A program made the position numbers and the translations under genes. The notes under the pieces were generated by a model that saw only the letters and a program-made list of their open reading frames with translations, was not told where the DNA came from and did not search any database. Below, piece by piece: positions 1-7,618 of a DNA stretch of 64,000 nt (within the stretch, counting starts at the first letter, position 1; the number at the start of each line of letters is the position of its first letter). The DNA lies in NCBI GenBank assembly GCA_019634715.1, contig JAHCAU010000008.1, forward strand, positions 62,001 through 126,000, read 5' to 3'. Source of the stretch: Lysobacter sp. GTDB taxonomy: Bacteria > Pseudomonadota > Gammaproteobacteria > Xanthomonadales > Xanthomonadaceae.

Positions 1-429
1 GCGCTGCAGCGCGGCGGCATCGGCGGCGGCCGGCGGGGGCGGGCTGTGTTCGTCGACCGGTTCGGCGCTGGCGTCGCCGCCGTCGGGAAGCGGCAAGGTG
101 TCGTCGTGGCGTTTGCTGCGGCGCAGCGACATCAGCGCCTCGTTCACCGCGATCTGGCGCAGCCAGCCCCAGAACGGACTGGCGTCGCCGCCGTCGGGGC
201 GAGCGCCCCGGAAGTCGCCGATCCGGTGGAACACCTTCAGCATGGTGTCCTGCAGCACGTCGGCGGCCTGCTCGCGCTCGCCGCAGAGGCGCAGCGCCAG
301 GGTGAACACCGGCCGCTCGAACCAGCGGTACACCTGCTCGAAGGCCGCGCGCTCGCCGCCGCGCAGCCGGGCGAGCAGGCTGTCGGGCACGTCGATGGCG
401 AAGCTGGAGCGGGCGGCGGGAGGGCTCAT
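1..429 (-). CDS. ECF-type RNA polymerase sigma factor (3' end outside window)
   Basis: Reading the minus strand from an ATG at 429 gives an open frame that runs off the window edge after 143 codons. The protein starts MSPPAARSSF. It carries a sigma-70 region 2 signature (AADVLQDTMLKVFHRI) and then WGWLRQIAVNEALMSLRR, the usual end of region 2 in ECF sigma factors, followed by a proline/alanine-rich linker. Region 4, which binds the -35 element, would lie beyond position 1. ECF factors direct RNA polymerase to stress or envelope regulons, but the regulon cannot be read from this fragment. It is divergent from qmcA. The family call is confident; the subgroup is not. Confidence 0.85.
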   Translation of the reverse strand, partial: MSPPAARSSFAIDVPDSLLARLRGGERAAFEQVYRWFERPVFTLALRLCGEREQAADVLQDTMLKVFHRIGDFRGARPDGGDASPFWGWLRQIAVNEALMSLRRSKRHDDTLPLPDGGDASAEPVDEHSPPPPAAADAAALQR

Positions 430-509
430 CTCATGGTCTGGATGCGCCGGGGCGGAAAAGGGTCGCAGGGCGGTCGCGGCGGCGCCGTGGTCACGCCACG
501 GTCCGGGCC

Positions 510-515
510 TATACT
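510..515 (+). promoter_or_regulatory. -10 element candidate for qmcA-nfeD
   Basis: TATACT lies 28 bases before the qmcA start and is followed by a purine-rich ribosome binding site (GGGAGG). No good -35 hexamer is seen at 17 bp, so this is only a likely -10 box. Confidence 0.35.
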
Positions 516-543
516 GACCCCATTCCAGCAGGGAGGGTTCCAG

Positions 544-1497
544 ATGGGTCAGTTCCTCGCAGTCGTCCTCGTCATCGTCGGCGTCATCATCTTCTTCAAG
601 GCCGTGCGCATGGTGCCGCAGGGCTACGAATGGACGGTCGAACGCTTCGGCAAGTACACCCGCACGCTCAGCCCGGGCCTGCATTTCCTGATCCCGATCT
701 TTTACGGCGTGGGCCGCAAGATCAACATGATGGAACAGGTGATGGACGTGCCCAGCCAGGACGTGATCACCAAGGACAACGCCGTGGTCAAGGTCGACGG
801 CGTGGTCTATTTCCAGGTGCTCGACGCCGCCAAGGCCGCGTACGAGGTCGCCCAGCTCGAAGTGGCCATCCTCAATCTGGTGATGACCAACATCCGTACC
901 GCGATCGGTTCGATGGACCTCGACGAATCGCTCTCCAAGCGCGACGAGATCAACAGCCGCGTGCTCGCCGCCGTCGACCACGCCACCCATCCCTGGGGCC
1001 TGAAGGTCAACCGCATCGAACTCAAGGACATCCAGCCGCCGCGCGACCTGATCGCGTCGATGCAGCAGCAGAAGATGGCCGAACAGAACAAGCGCGCCGC
1101 GGTGCTCGAAGCCGAAGGCGTGCGCCAGTCCGCGATCCTGCGCGCCGAAGGCGAGAAGCAGGCCTCGGTGCTGGAAGCCGAAGGCCGGCGCGAAGCTTCG
1201 TTCCGCGATGCCGAAGCCCGCGAGCGCCTCGCGGAAGCCGAAGCGAAGGCGACGCAGATGGTGTCCGACGCCATCGCCAGCGGCAACGTCAACGCCATCA
1301 ACTACTTCATCGCGCAGAAGTACATCGAAGCCTTCAAGTCGCTGGCCGAAGCGCCGAACCAGAAGTTCGTCATGCTGCCGATGGAATCCAGCGGCATCCT
1401 CGGTTCGCTCGCCGGCATCACCGAACTGGCGAAGGAAGCGCTGAGCCACCAGCAGTCGGGCGGCGGCAAGCCGCCGTCGATGCCGCGCGGGGGTTGA
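544..1497 (+). CDS. qmcA: SPFH/band-7 membrane protein (QmcA/paraslipin family)
   Basis: A 317-residue protein with one N-terminal membrane segment (about residues 4-20). An SPFH (stomatin/prohibitin) domain follows to about residue 190, then an Ala/Glu-rich coiled coil (about 190-260) with repeated EAEG blocks. The open frame extends upstream, but the ATG at 544 follows GGGAGG and begins right at the membrane anchor, so it is taken as the start. SPFH proteins form large membrane-associated rings and are linked to protease control and membrane microdomains. The next gene, an NfeD-like protein, starts 3 bases after the stop, which is the classic qmcA-ybbJ pairing. The exact substrate or partner is unknown. 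Confidence 0.9.
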   Translation: MGQFLAVVLVIVGVIIFFKAVRMVPQGYEWTVERFGKYTRTLSPGLHFLIPIFYGVGRKINMMEQVMDVPSQDVITKDNAVVKVDGVVYFQVLDAAKAAYEVAQLEVAILNLVMTNIRTAIGSMDLDESLSKRDEINSRVLAAVDHATHPWGLKVNRIELKDIQPPRDLIASMQQQKMAEQNKRAAVLEAEGVRQSAILRAEGEKQASVLEAEGRREASFRDAEARERLAEAEAKATQMVSDAIASGNVNAINYFIAQKYIEAFKSLAEAPNQKFVMLPMESSGILGSLAGITELAKEALSHQQSGGGKPPSMPRGG

Positions 1498-1500
1498 GGG

Positions 1501-1947
1501 ATGGAACTCGGCCTGCGTTTCGACGTCGCCGCATGGGCGGTCTTCGCGCTGGTGCTGTTCGGCCTGGAGGTGCTGGCCCCCGGCGCCTTCATGCTCTGGA
1601 TCGCCTTCGCCGCCAGCGCGGTGATGGTGGTCGTCTGGCTCGTTCCGGGCCTGTCCTTCCTGCTGCAGGCGATCCTGTTCGTGGCCCTGGGCCTGGCGTC
1701 GATCCAGATCTATCGCACCTGGTTCCGCAGGGACGAACCCGAGAGCGACCAGCCCGCGCTCAACCGCCGCACCGCGCAGTTGTTGGGCCAGGTCGTGCCG
1801 CTGGTGTCGGCGATCGAACGCGGCACCGGCCGCGTGCAGATCGCCGACGCATACTGGACCGTCAGCGGCCCCGACCTGCCGGCCGGCGCCAGCGTGCGCA
1901 TCGTCGGCGCCGAGGGCATGACGCTGAAGGTGGAAGCGGTCGACTGA
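1501..1947 (+). CDS. NfeD-family membrane protein
   Basis: A 148-residue protein with two or three hydrophobic segments in its first 80 residues and a C-terminal OB-fold-like soluble part ([14 protein letters not shown]). This is the short NfeD form (YbbJ-like), without the ClpP-like protease domain. It follows qmcA after a 3-base gap and is almost certainly co-transcribed with it. NfeD proteins are thought to assist the partner SPFH protein at the membrane. Confidence 0.85.
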   Translation: MELGLRFDVAAWAVFALVLFGLEVLAPGAFMLWIAFAASAVMVVVWLVPGLSFLLQAILFVALGLASIQIYRTWFRRDEPESDQPALNRRTAQLLGQVVPLVSAIERGTGRVQIADAYWTVSGPDLPAGASVRIVGAEGMTLKVEAVD

Positions 1948-1985
1948 CCGTGTCCGCTCGCCGCGCCCACCGGCCGGGGAGCATC

Positions 1986-2016
1986 GACGGCGGCAAACCA
2001 TGCGCCGCCGTCTTGT
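1986..2016 (+). terminator. Hairpin terminator after nfeD
   Basis: A perfect 9-bp stem (GACGGCGGC / GCCGCCGTC) with a 9-base loop is followed by TTGT. The tail is short in T, so strength is uncertain. Its position between nfeD and gcvT fits a boundary. Confidence 0.5.
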
Positions 2017-2095
2017 GACCAATCGTCATGAGCCCGCACAGCGGCTCGCCCGCTCTGGGATAATGCCGGCCCCTCCCCACGCCCCGGCCACGCGC

Positions 2096-3196
2096 ATGAC
2101 CCAGAAGACCGTTCTCAACGACGCCCACCGCGCCCTCGGCGCGAAGATGGTCGACTTCGGCGGCTGGGACATGCCGATCAGCTACGGCTCGCAGATCGAC
2201 GAACACCACCAGGTGCGTCGCGACGCCGGCATGTTCGACGTCTCGCACATGACCGTGGTCGACCTGCGCGGCGACCAGGCGCGCCCGTTCCTGCGCAGGC
2301 TCGTCGCCAATTCGGTCGACAAGCTGCAGAAGCCCGGCAAGGCGCTCTACACCTGCATGCTCGACGAACGCGGCGGCGTGATCGACGACCTGATCGTGTA
2401 TTTCCTCGCCGAGGATTTCTTCCGCCTCGTCGTCAACGCCGCCACCCGCGAGAAGGACCTGGCGTGGATCAACGCCCAGGCCGCGGCGTTCGGCGTGAGC
2501 GTCACCGAACGTCCCGAGCTGGCGATGATCGCCGTGCAGGGCCCGAACGCGCGGGAGAAGGTCATCGGTCTGCTGTCGGCCGACACCGCGCCGGCGGCGC
2601 GGAAGATCGGCAAGTTCGTCGCCACCGAAGCGGTGACGCGCGACGGCGTGCCGCTGTTCGTCGCCCGCACCGGCTACACCGGCGAGGACGGCTTCGAGAT
2701 CGTCGTCGCGCAGGACCAGGCGGTCGCGCTGTGGGATGCGCTGCTCGCTGCCGGCGTGAAGCCCGCCGGCCTCGGCGCGCGCGACACCCTGCGCCTGGAA
2801 GCGGGCATGAACCTCTACGGCCAGGACATGGACGAGACGGTGTCGCCTTACGAAGCGGCGCTGGCCTGGACCGTCTCGCTCGACGAAGGGCGGGACTTCA
2901 CCGGCCGCGCCGCGCTCGAAGCGCAGCAGGCCGCCGGCGTGCCGCGCCGGATGATCGGCCTGGTGATGGACGAGAAAGGCGTGCTGCGCCACGGCCAGAC
3001 CGTGCTCACCGCCGCCGGCAACGGCGAGATCCTCTCCGGCACCTTCTCGCCGACGCTGGGCAAGGCCATCGCCTTCGCCCGCGTGCCGTCCGGCGAACTC
3101 GGCGACGTGCGCGTCGACATCCGCGGCCGCGAAGTCCCGGTGCGCGTGGTGAAGTTCCCCTTCGTCCGCGACGGCAAGGCGCAGGAAAGTATTTGA
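2096..3196 (+). CDS. gcvT: Aminomethyltransferase, T protein of the glycine cleavage system
   Basis: A 366-residue protein, close to the family's usual 364. It transfers the methylene group from the aminomethyl-lipoyl arm of the H protein to tetrahydrofolate and releases ammonia. Family motifs are present: [18 protein letters not shown], an internal [12 protein letters not shown] block and [11 protein letters not shown]. The ATG at 2096 ([11 protein letters not shown]) gives the normal N-terminus; an in-frame ATG at 2063 would add 11 residues not typical of the family. gcvH follows after 82 bases. gcvP is not in the window. Confidence 0.96.
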   Translation: MTQKTVLNDAHRALGAKMVDFGGWDMPISYGSQIDEHHQVRRDAGMFDVSHMTVVDLRGDQARPFLRRLVANSVDKLQKPGKALYTCMLDERGGVIDDLIVYFLAEDFFRLVVNAATREKDLAWINAQAAAFGVSVTERPELAMIAVQGPNAREKVIGLLSADTAPAARKIGKFVATEAVTRDGVPLFVARTGYTGEDGFEIVVAQDQAVALWDALLAAGVKPAGLGARDTLRLEAGMNLYGQDMDETVSPYEAALAWTVSLDEGRDFTGRAALEAQQAAGVPRRMIGLVMDEKGVLRHGQTVLTAAGNGEILSGTFSPTLGKAIAFARVPSGELGDVRVDIRGREVPVRVVKFPFVRDGKAQESI

Positions 3197-3220
3197 CCCC
3201 CGGCGCAGCGCTCCTACACT
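3193..3220 (+). promoter_or_regulatory. Sigma-70 promoter for gcvH, overlapping the gcvT stop
   Basis: TTGACC (3193-3198) and TACACT (3215-3220) are separated by 16 bp. The -35 box overlaps the gcvT stop codon, so gcvH could be expressed independently as well as by read-through from gcvT. Confidence 0.55.
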
Positions 3221-3278
3221 AATCCCAGCTTCCCCAAGCCATTCCCCCTTCCAAACCTGACCCCTGCGGAGCCCCACG

Positions 3279-3674
3279 ATGAGCGAGATCCCCGGCGACC
3301 TGAAATTCCTGAAGTCCCACGAGTGGGCCCGCGTCGAAGGCGACGGCAAGATCACCGTCGGCATTTCCGACCACGCCCAGGGCCTGCTCGGCGACCTGGT
3401 GTACGTCGAACTGCCGAACGTCGGCGACCGCGTCGAAGCCGGCAACGCCTGCGCCGTCGTCGAGTCGGTGAAGGCCGCGTCCGACGTGTACGCCCCGGTC
3501 AGCGGCACCGTCGTCGCGGTCAACGCGGCGCTGGCCGACAAGCCCGAGACCATCAACGAAGACGCCTACGGCGAAGGCTGGCTGTACGTGATCGAGGCCG
3601 AAGAACCCGACCAGCTCAACGAACTGCTCGGACCGGACGACTACGCCGAGCTGCTCGAAGACGACGATCACTGA
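3279..3674 (+). CDS. gcvH: Glycine cleavage system H protein (lipoyl carrier)
   Basis: A 131-residue protein of normal length. It shuttles the aminomethyl group on a lipoyl-lysine between the P, T and L proteins. The lipoylation site is the lysine in VESVKAASD (Lys64). The conserved start [16 protein letters not shown] and the acidic end are both present. It lies just downstream of gcvT, with its own likely promoter and a hairpin terminator after it. Confidence 0.97.
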   Translation: MSEIPGDLKFLKSHEWARVEGDGKITVGISDHAQGLLGDLVYVELPNVGDRVEAGNACAVVESVKAASDVYAPVSGTVVAVNAALADKPETINEDAYGEGWLYVIEAEEPDQLNELLGPDDYAELLEDDDH

Positions 3675-3704
3675 TCGCAGCGCGTCATCGCGCCGATCCC
3701 CGGC

Positions 3705-3756
3705 GCATCCGGAAGCCGTCCGCGGAAACGCGGGCGGCTTCTTCGTTTCCGGATGC
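3705..3756 (+). terminator. Two-layer hairpin terminator after gcvH
   Basis: An inner GC-rich stem (GAAGCCGTCCGCG against CGCGGGCGGCTTC, one mismatch) with a GAAA loop is followed by TTCG and TTT. An outer stem GCATCCGGA / TCCGGATGC encloses it. It is well placed 30 bases after the gcvH stop. Confidence 0.7.
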
Positions 3757-4260
3757 AGGTTGCAGGATGCACGGCGCGCGGAATGCCGTTCGTCGGTCGT
3801 CGTCGAGTCCGGCCGAGGTCGGATACCGCCGCTGCGACGCATCGATCGCGCGCATCGATCGCGTGGTGCGCGCGCGAGCGATGCCATCCGCGCGGTGCAT
3901 CGACGGTGGTTCGGAACTGCGTCGACGGCCGTCGACAGCGGCGAACGGCTTGCGCAATTTCGCGCAATCGGGGTTGTGCGGCGCCGAAAAGCGACCGTGC
4001 CGAACAAAAAAATTCAGGCTTCCGTTCATTGCCGCTCGGTGCGCGCCGGGATGCCGTCGGCGCCGGCGCCGATGGCGCGCGCGGCCGGCGGATGTTTCCC
4101 GCGTGAAACATGAAACCGCTGAAAAAAAGATGTTTTGTTTCGATGGAACAGACGCCTGTGCGCAGCGCATGCGTCGGCGCGCGAACGCGATGGCGCGCGA
4201 CCGAGACGCGGCGCGGCATCGCGCCGGGATGCGCGCGCGCGGATTTCCCGGCGCGGGGTG
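3757..4260. other. Non-coding stretch between gcvH and the histone-like gene
   Basis: About 500 bases without a convincing gene. The open frames here are arginine-rich, with no family signature or ribosome binding site. Several A-runs occur (near 4006-4012 and 4122-4128), which is unusual for this GC-rich genome and suggests regulatory or bent DNA. Confidence 0.5.
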
Positions 4261-4289
4261 TTGACAGTTGAAAAAACCGTGATTAGGTT
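4261..4289 (+). promoter_or_regulatory. Strong sigma-70 promoter in the gcvH/histone gap
   Basis: A consensus TTGACA (4261-4266), a 17-bp spacer that begins with an A-run, and TAGGTT (4284-4289). It is the best -35 hexamer in the intergenic DNA of this window. No ORF starts within 400 bases. A hairpin with a T-tail lies about 180 bases downstream, so the transcript may be a small RNA or a long histone-gene leader. Confidence 0.6.
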
Positions 4290-4295
4290 TCGCCC

Positions 4296-4496
4296 CAAGT
4301 GTCGTCATTGCAGAAGCGAGTGAGTCCCCTCAAGACAACAACGCGAAGCACAATCCGATCTTCCGTCCGGGTCCGGGTTTCGAACGAAACCGGTCCGATG
4401 GAAACAGGCTTCGTCTCCTCTGCGAAAAACCAAGCTGCATCCGATCGACCCAGATCGCATCGCCGAACCCGCGACCGCCACGGTCCCGGGTTTTCT
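4296..4496 (+). ncRNA. Candidate small RNA between gcvH and the histone-like gene
   Basis: The interval from the expected start of the 4261-4289 promoter to the intrinsic terminator at 4466-4496 is about 200 nt. It contains an inverted pair GGTTTCG / CGAAACC around a 2-base loop near 4376-4391 and no ribosome binding site with a plausible ORF. It matches no RNA family that I recognise (a 6S RNA was considered and not supported). Expression and function are inference. Confidence 0.35.
4466..4496 (+). terminator. Intrinsic terminator without an upstream gene
   Basis: AACCCG pairs with CGGGTT and, inside it, GACCG with CGGTC around a CCA loop, followed directly by TTTTCT. The composite stem has 11 pairs with one C-C mismatch. 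It ends the candidate RNA at 4296-4496 or attenuates the histone-gene leader. Confidence 0.55.
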
Positions 4497-4702
4497 CTTG
4501 CACCGCACAGGATGGCGGTGGCATCCCCGGCGTCGGCGACAGGTCTCTCTCATTACCCGGGCGTCGCAGGGGCGAACCCGGAACCAATCCGTACCGGCTT
4601 GCCATGCGCGCCGGCGGTGGGTGGCGGGTCCGACTCCCGCGATCCTGTTGTTGTTGTCTGGGCGTGACCCAACGCAAGTCCACTGACGAGGAGAGCCATA
4701 CC
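4497..4702. other. Leader region of the histone-like gene
   Basis: About 200 bases with no convincing ORF. A short hairpin GCGGG / CCCGC with a 7-base loop (near 4625-4641) resembles a tRNA T-arm, but no acceptor or anticodon arm accompanies it. A GACGAGGAGAG ribosome binding site sits just before the gene at 4703. Confidence 0.4.
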
Positions 4703-5125
4703 ATGGCTGTTAAGAAAGCTGCCAAGAAAACCGCCAAGAAGGCGGCCAAGAAAACCGTGAAGAAGGCTGCCGCCAAGAAGGCCGTCCGCAAGACCGCCAA
4801 GAAGGCCGCCAAGAAGGTCGCGAAGAAGAAGGTCGCGAAGAAGGTTGCAAAGAAGGCCGTGAAGAAGACGGCGAAGAAGGCGACCCGCAAGACCGCGAAG
4901 AAGGCCGCCAAGAAGGCGACCCGCAAGACCGCGAAGAAGGCCGCCAAGAAGGCGACCCGCAAGACCGCCAAGAAGGCTGTCAAGAAGACCGCGAAGAAGG
5001 CTGCCAAGAAGGCAACCAAGAAGACAGCGAAGAAGGCCACCAAGAAGGCCACCAAGAAGAAGCCAGTCAGGCGCGCCCGCAAGGCCGCTCCGGCCGCTCC
5101 GGCCGCTCCTGCGCCGATGATGTAA
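4703..5125 (+). CDS. Lysine-rich histone H1-like DNA-binding protein (AlgP/H1-like)
   Basis: A 140-residue protein made almost entirely of Lys-Ala-Thr blocks (KKAAKK, KKTAKK, ATRKTAKK), ending in an Arg/Pro/Ala tail and PAPMM. It resembles the C-terminal tail of eukaryotic histone H1 and the AlgP/histone-like proteins of gammaproteobacteria, which bind and compact DNA without sequence specificity. The ATG at 4703 follows GACGAGGAGAG; the longer open frame upstream has no such signal. A 12-residue unit (ATRKTAKKAAKK) is repeated three times, so length may vary between strains. A strong terminator follows. Confidence 0.85.
   Translation: MAVKKAAKKTAKKAAKKTVKKAAAKKAVRKTAKKAAKKVAKKKVAKKVAKKAVKKTAKKATRKTAKKAAKKATRKTAKKAAKKATRKTAKKAVKKTAKKAAKKATKKTAKKATKKATKKKPVRRARKAAPAAPAAPAPMM
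4880..4987 (+). repeat. 36-bp tandem repeat inside the histone-like gene (3 copies)
   Basis: Units at 4880-4915 and 4916-4951 are identical. The third, at 4952-4987, differs at a few bases. Each encodes ATRKTAKKAAKK or a close variant in frame, so unit gain or loss would keep the reading frame. Confidence 0.85.
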
Positions 5126-5151
5126 GCAACACCCCGATTAGCGGTACACCG

Positions 5152-5194
5152 AAACTCCCTCTCCGCGATGCCCAGGCGGAGAGGGAGTTTTTTT
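5152..5194 (+). terminator. Strong intrinsic terminator after the histone-like gene
   Basis: A perfect 15-bp stem (5152-5166 with 5176-5190) around a 9-base loop, followed by seven Ts (5188-5194). It is one of the clearest terminators in the window. Confidence 0.9.
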
Positions 5195-5310
5195 GTGCGC
5201 GGCTCGCGGACAGGCGGTAGCGGTCGTCGATGCGTCGCGTGGATGCGGCGCCGCGCAAACGAAACGGCCGCGGATCGCTCCGCGGCCGTCGTCGTGTGGC
5301 ATGGGATGCC

Positions 5311-6732
5311 TTACTGCGGCTTGGCGTTCGACACCGAGGCGTCCGAGCCGCCGCTGCGGGTCTCGCTGTCGGGCAGCTTCGGCAGGCCCTGCACGTACAG
5401 GCCTTCTTCCAGCGGCTCGGCCTCGCCTTCGATCCAGGTCTGCGGCGCCACGCCGATGGCGCGGTCGAGGATGGTCGGCAGCAGGCCGGACGGCGCATTG
5501 CTGTTGGCGTTCCACATGATCGCCACGCCGAGGTCGCGCTCGGGCATCAGCGCGATCACGCCGCGATAGCCCTGCACGGCGCCGCCATGGAAGACCACGC
5601 GATGGCCGGCATAGTCGAAGATGCGCCAGCCCAGGCCGTAGCCGGCAGCGTTGAGCCGCTGGCGACGCCATGACGAGCCGCGCAGTTCGGCCGGGGTGTC
5701 GATCAGCGGCGCATGCAGCGTGGCCAGCAGGGAGGGCGGCAGCACGTCCGGGCGGTAGCCGTTGTGCGCGAGCAGCCACTGCGCCATGTCGGTGGCGCTG
5801 GCGTTGACGCCTGCGGCCGGCGCGACGCGGTAATAGGTCGGCTTCGGAAACACCGGGCTCCAGCCCGCCTTCGCGCGCACGTGCGGCTTGGCCCAGCGCG
5901 CGCTGGCGGTGATGCCGTCCAGACCGTAGCTGGCGTCGGTCATGCCCAGCGGCTTGAACAGGTGGCGCGCCACCCAGTCTTCGTAGCGCAGGCCGCTGGC
6001 GCCCTGCACCACGTCGCCGACCAGGCTGTAGGCGATGTTCTGGTAGGCGTAGCACTCGCCCGGTGCGCACTTCATCGGCGCGTAGGCGATCTTCTGCACC
6101 AGCGAAGCGTATTCGGCGTTGCCTTCCAGGTCGCGGTCGAAGGCGTTCGAGCTGATGCCCACGCGGTGGCTCAGCACGTCGGCGAGGGTGAGCTGGTAGG
6201 CCGCGCGCGGTTCGGAGAAGCGCAGCGACGGGTAGTAGTCGACCACCGTGCTGTCCCAGCGCAGGCGCCCCTCGGTCACGAGCATGCCGGCGGCGGTGGA
6301 CGCGAAGGATTTCGACAGCGAAGCAAGGCGGAACACGGTGTGCGCGTCGACGACTTCCGGCTGGTTGACGTCGGTGACGCCGTAGCCGCGCGCGCTGACG
6401 ACACGCCCGCCCTGCACGATGGTCAACGCCAGTCCTGGCACCTTCTGGCTGTCGACCAGTCCCTGGGCGAGGCGTTCGAATTCGGCGACGTCGAAACCGG
6501 CGGCCAGCGGCGCGATCCGCAGCCCGGCGCCGGGATACATGCGTGTCATCGTCGCTTTCGGGGAATACACGCCGGAGGCATCGGGTTGCGGCTTGCCGTC
6601 CCAGTGCAGCGGCGTCTGTGCGGAGAGACCGGCGGCCATCGGCAGCAGCAGGGCGACCAGGCCGGCCTGGGTGGCGACGAGGCCGCGCAGGCGGCGCGGT
6701 GCGCGCGTGGATGGTCTGTACTTGGCTTTCAT
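5311..6732 (-). CDS. Secreted serine beta-lactamase-fold hydrolase (class C/esterase-like)
   Basis: A 473-residue protein with a cleavable signal peptide (residues about 15-38, ending LSAQT). The beta-lactamase/PBP fold motifs are in order: SLSK with the nucleophile Ser138 and Lys141, YQN at 230-232, and HGG at 382-384. Such proteins may be esterases, D-aminopeptidases or beta-lactamases. The HGG motif, in place of KTG, favours a class C-like esterase or peptidase over a drug-hydrolysing enzyme. The start at 6732 gives a normal signal peptide; the frame stays open far upstream through lemA antisense. It is convergent with the histone gene and divergent from lemA. Confidence 0.85.
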   Translation of the reverse strand: MKAKYRPSTRAPRRLRGLVATQAGLVALLLPMAAGLSAQTPLHWDGKPQPDASGVYSPKATMTRMYPGAGLRIAPLAAGFDVAEFERLAQGLVDSQKVPGLALTIVQGGRVVSARGYGVTDVNQPEVVDAHTVFRLASLSKSFASTAAGMLVTEGRLRWDSTVVDYYPSLRFSEPRAAYQLTLADVLSHRVGISSNAFDRDLEGNAEYASLVQKIAYAPMKCAPGECYAYQNIAYSLVGDVVQGASGLRYEDWVARHLFKPLGMTDASYGLDGITASARWAKPHVRAKAGWSPVFPKPTYYRVAPAAGVNASATDMAQWLLAHNGYRPDVLPPSLLATLHAPLIDTPAELRGSSWRRQRLNAAGYGLGWRIFDYAGHRVVFHGGAVQGYRGVIALMPERDLGVAIMWNANSNAPSGLLPTILDRAIGVAPQTWIEGEAEPLEEGLYVQGLPKLPDSETRSGGSDASVSNAKPQ

Positions 6733-6906
6733 CGTGCGCACCCCCTGCGTATGCTTCGCCTGCGGGTCTGTCGGTAGCGGAAGTCGGAGTCCGTCTTCGG
6801 TGTCACCGGCGGCGGCCCTGGCACGAGTCGGGCCGCGGTAGTGCGGCTCGGCCTCCGGGCGATCATAGCGCCTGTTCCGCGCTTTGCATGAACAAGGGGA
6901 ACTTCG

Positions 6907-7503
6907 ATGCTTATTTTGTTGATCCTGCTCGCAATTCTTGTCGTGCTGGCCTTCGCCGGCATCGGCATCCACAACGGGCTGGTGACCGCGCGGAACGCCT
7001 ACAGGAACGCCTTCGCCCAGATCGACGTGCAGCTCCAGCGCCGGTTCGACCTGATCCCGAACCTGGTCGAGACCGCCAAGGGCTACCTGCAGCACGAGCG
7101 CGAGACCCTGGACGCGGTGGTCGCCGCGCGCGCCGCGGCCCAGTCCGGCCTGTCCGCCGCCAAGTCCAATCCCGGCGATCCGGATGCGATGGCCCAGCTC
7201 GCCGCCGCCCAGGGCCAGCTGAACGCGGGCCTGGGCCGGCTGCTCGCCGTGGTCGAGGCCTACCCGGACCTCAAGGCCAACCAGAACATGATGCAGCTCA
7301 CCGAAGAGCTGACCAGCACCGAGAACAAGGTCGCGTTCGCGCGCCAGGCCTTCAACGATGCGGTGATGGCCTACAACAACAGGCGCGAGGTGTTCCCGTC
7401 GAGCGTGGTCGCCGGCATGTTCGCCTTCGCGCCCGCCGTGCAGCTGGCCATCCCGGCCGATCGCATCGAGCAGGTGCGCGAAGCGCCGAAGGTGCAGTTC
7501 TGA
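6907..7503 (+). CDS. lemA: LemA family membrane protein
   Basis: A 198-residue protein with an N-terminal membrane anchor (residues 2-20). The family core is present: ARNAYRNAFAQIDVQLQRR, then DLIPNLVETAKGY. LemA proteins have a short periplasmic N-terminus and a cytoplasmic helical bundle; their biochemical role is unsettled. The start follows AAGGGGAAC. An M48 metalloprotease follows 115 bases downstream, a common pairing, which suggests a joint role in envelope protein quality control. Confidence 0.93.
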   Translation: MLILLILLAILVVLAFAGIGIHNGLVTARNAYRNAFAQIDVQLQRRFDLIPNLVETAKGYLQHERETLDAVVAARAAAQSGLSAAKSNPGDPDAMAQLAAAQGQLNAGLGRLLAVVEAYPDLKANQNMMQLTEELTSTENKVAFARQAFNDAVMAYNNRREVFPSSVVAGMFAFAPAVQLAIPADRIEQVREAPKVQF

Positions 7504-7509
7504 AGGGCC

Positions 7510-7609
7510 GGGAATCGGGAATGGGCAAGGGGGAATCGGAAAAGCCCACGATCCGGGCATCGCGCGACATGACGAAGATTCGATTCCCGACTCCCGATTC
7601 CCCATCCCC
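7510..7609. repeat. REP-like imperfect inverted repeat between lemA and the M48 protease
   Basis: The left part (about 7510-7539) has GGGAATCGGGAATGGG-type units. The right part (about 7581-7609) has the complementary ATTCCCGACTCCCGATTCCC type. Such GGGAATCGGGAAT palindromes are common intergenic repeats in Lysobacteraceae. The right arm occupies the usual ribosome-binding region of the next gene. Confidence 0.6.
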
Positions 7610-7618
7610 TCCCGCGCC

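Noticed and set aside
3740..4264. Several overlapping arginine-rich ORFs between gcvH and the histone gene
   Set aside because: They overlap each other on both strands, lack ribosome binding sites and show no domain pattern. High-GC random frames explain them.
4296..4496. 6S RNA
   Set aside because: The length fits, but I could not draw the long closing stem and central open bubble that define 6S RNA.
4610..4660. tRNA-like T-arm (GCGGG, 7-base loop, CCCGC)
   Set aside because: No matching acceptor stem, D-arm or anticodon arm can be drawn at tRNA spacing, so it is only a hairpin.
4703..5125. Repetitive array that might be read as a CRISPR
   Set aside because: The repeats are in-frame coding units without unique spacers and encode a Lys/Ala-rich histone-like protein. 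No cas gene is in the window.
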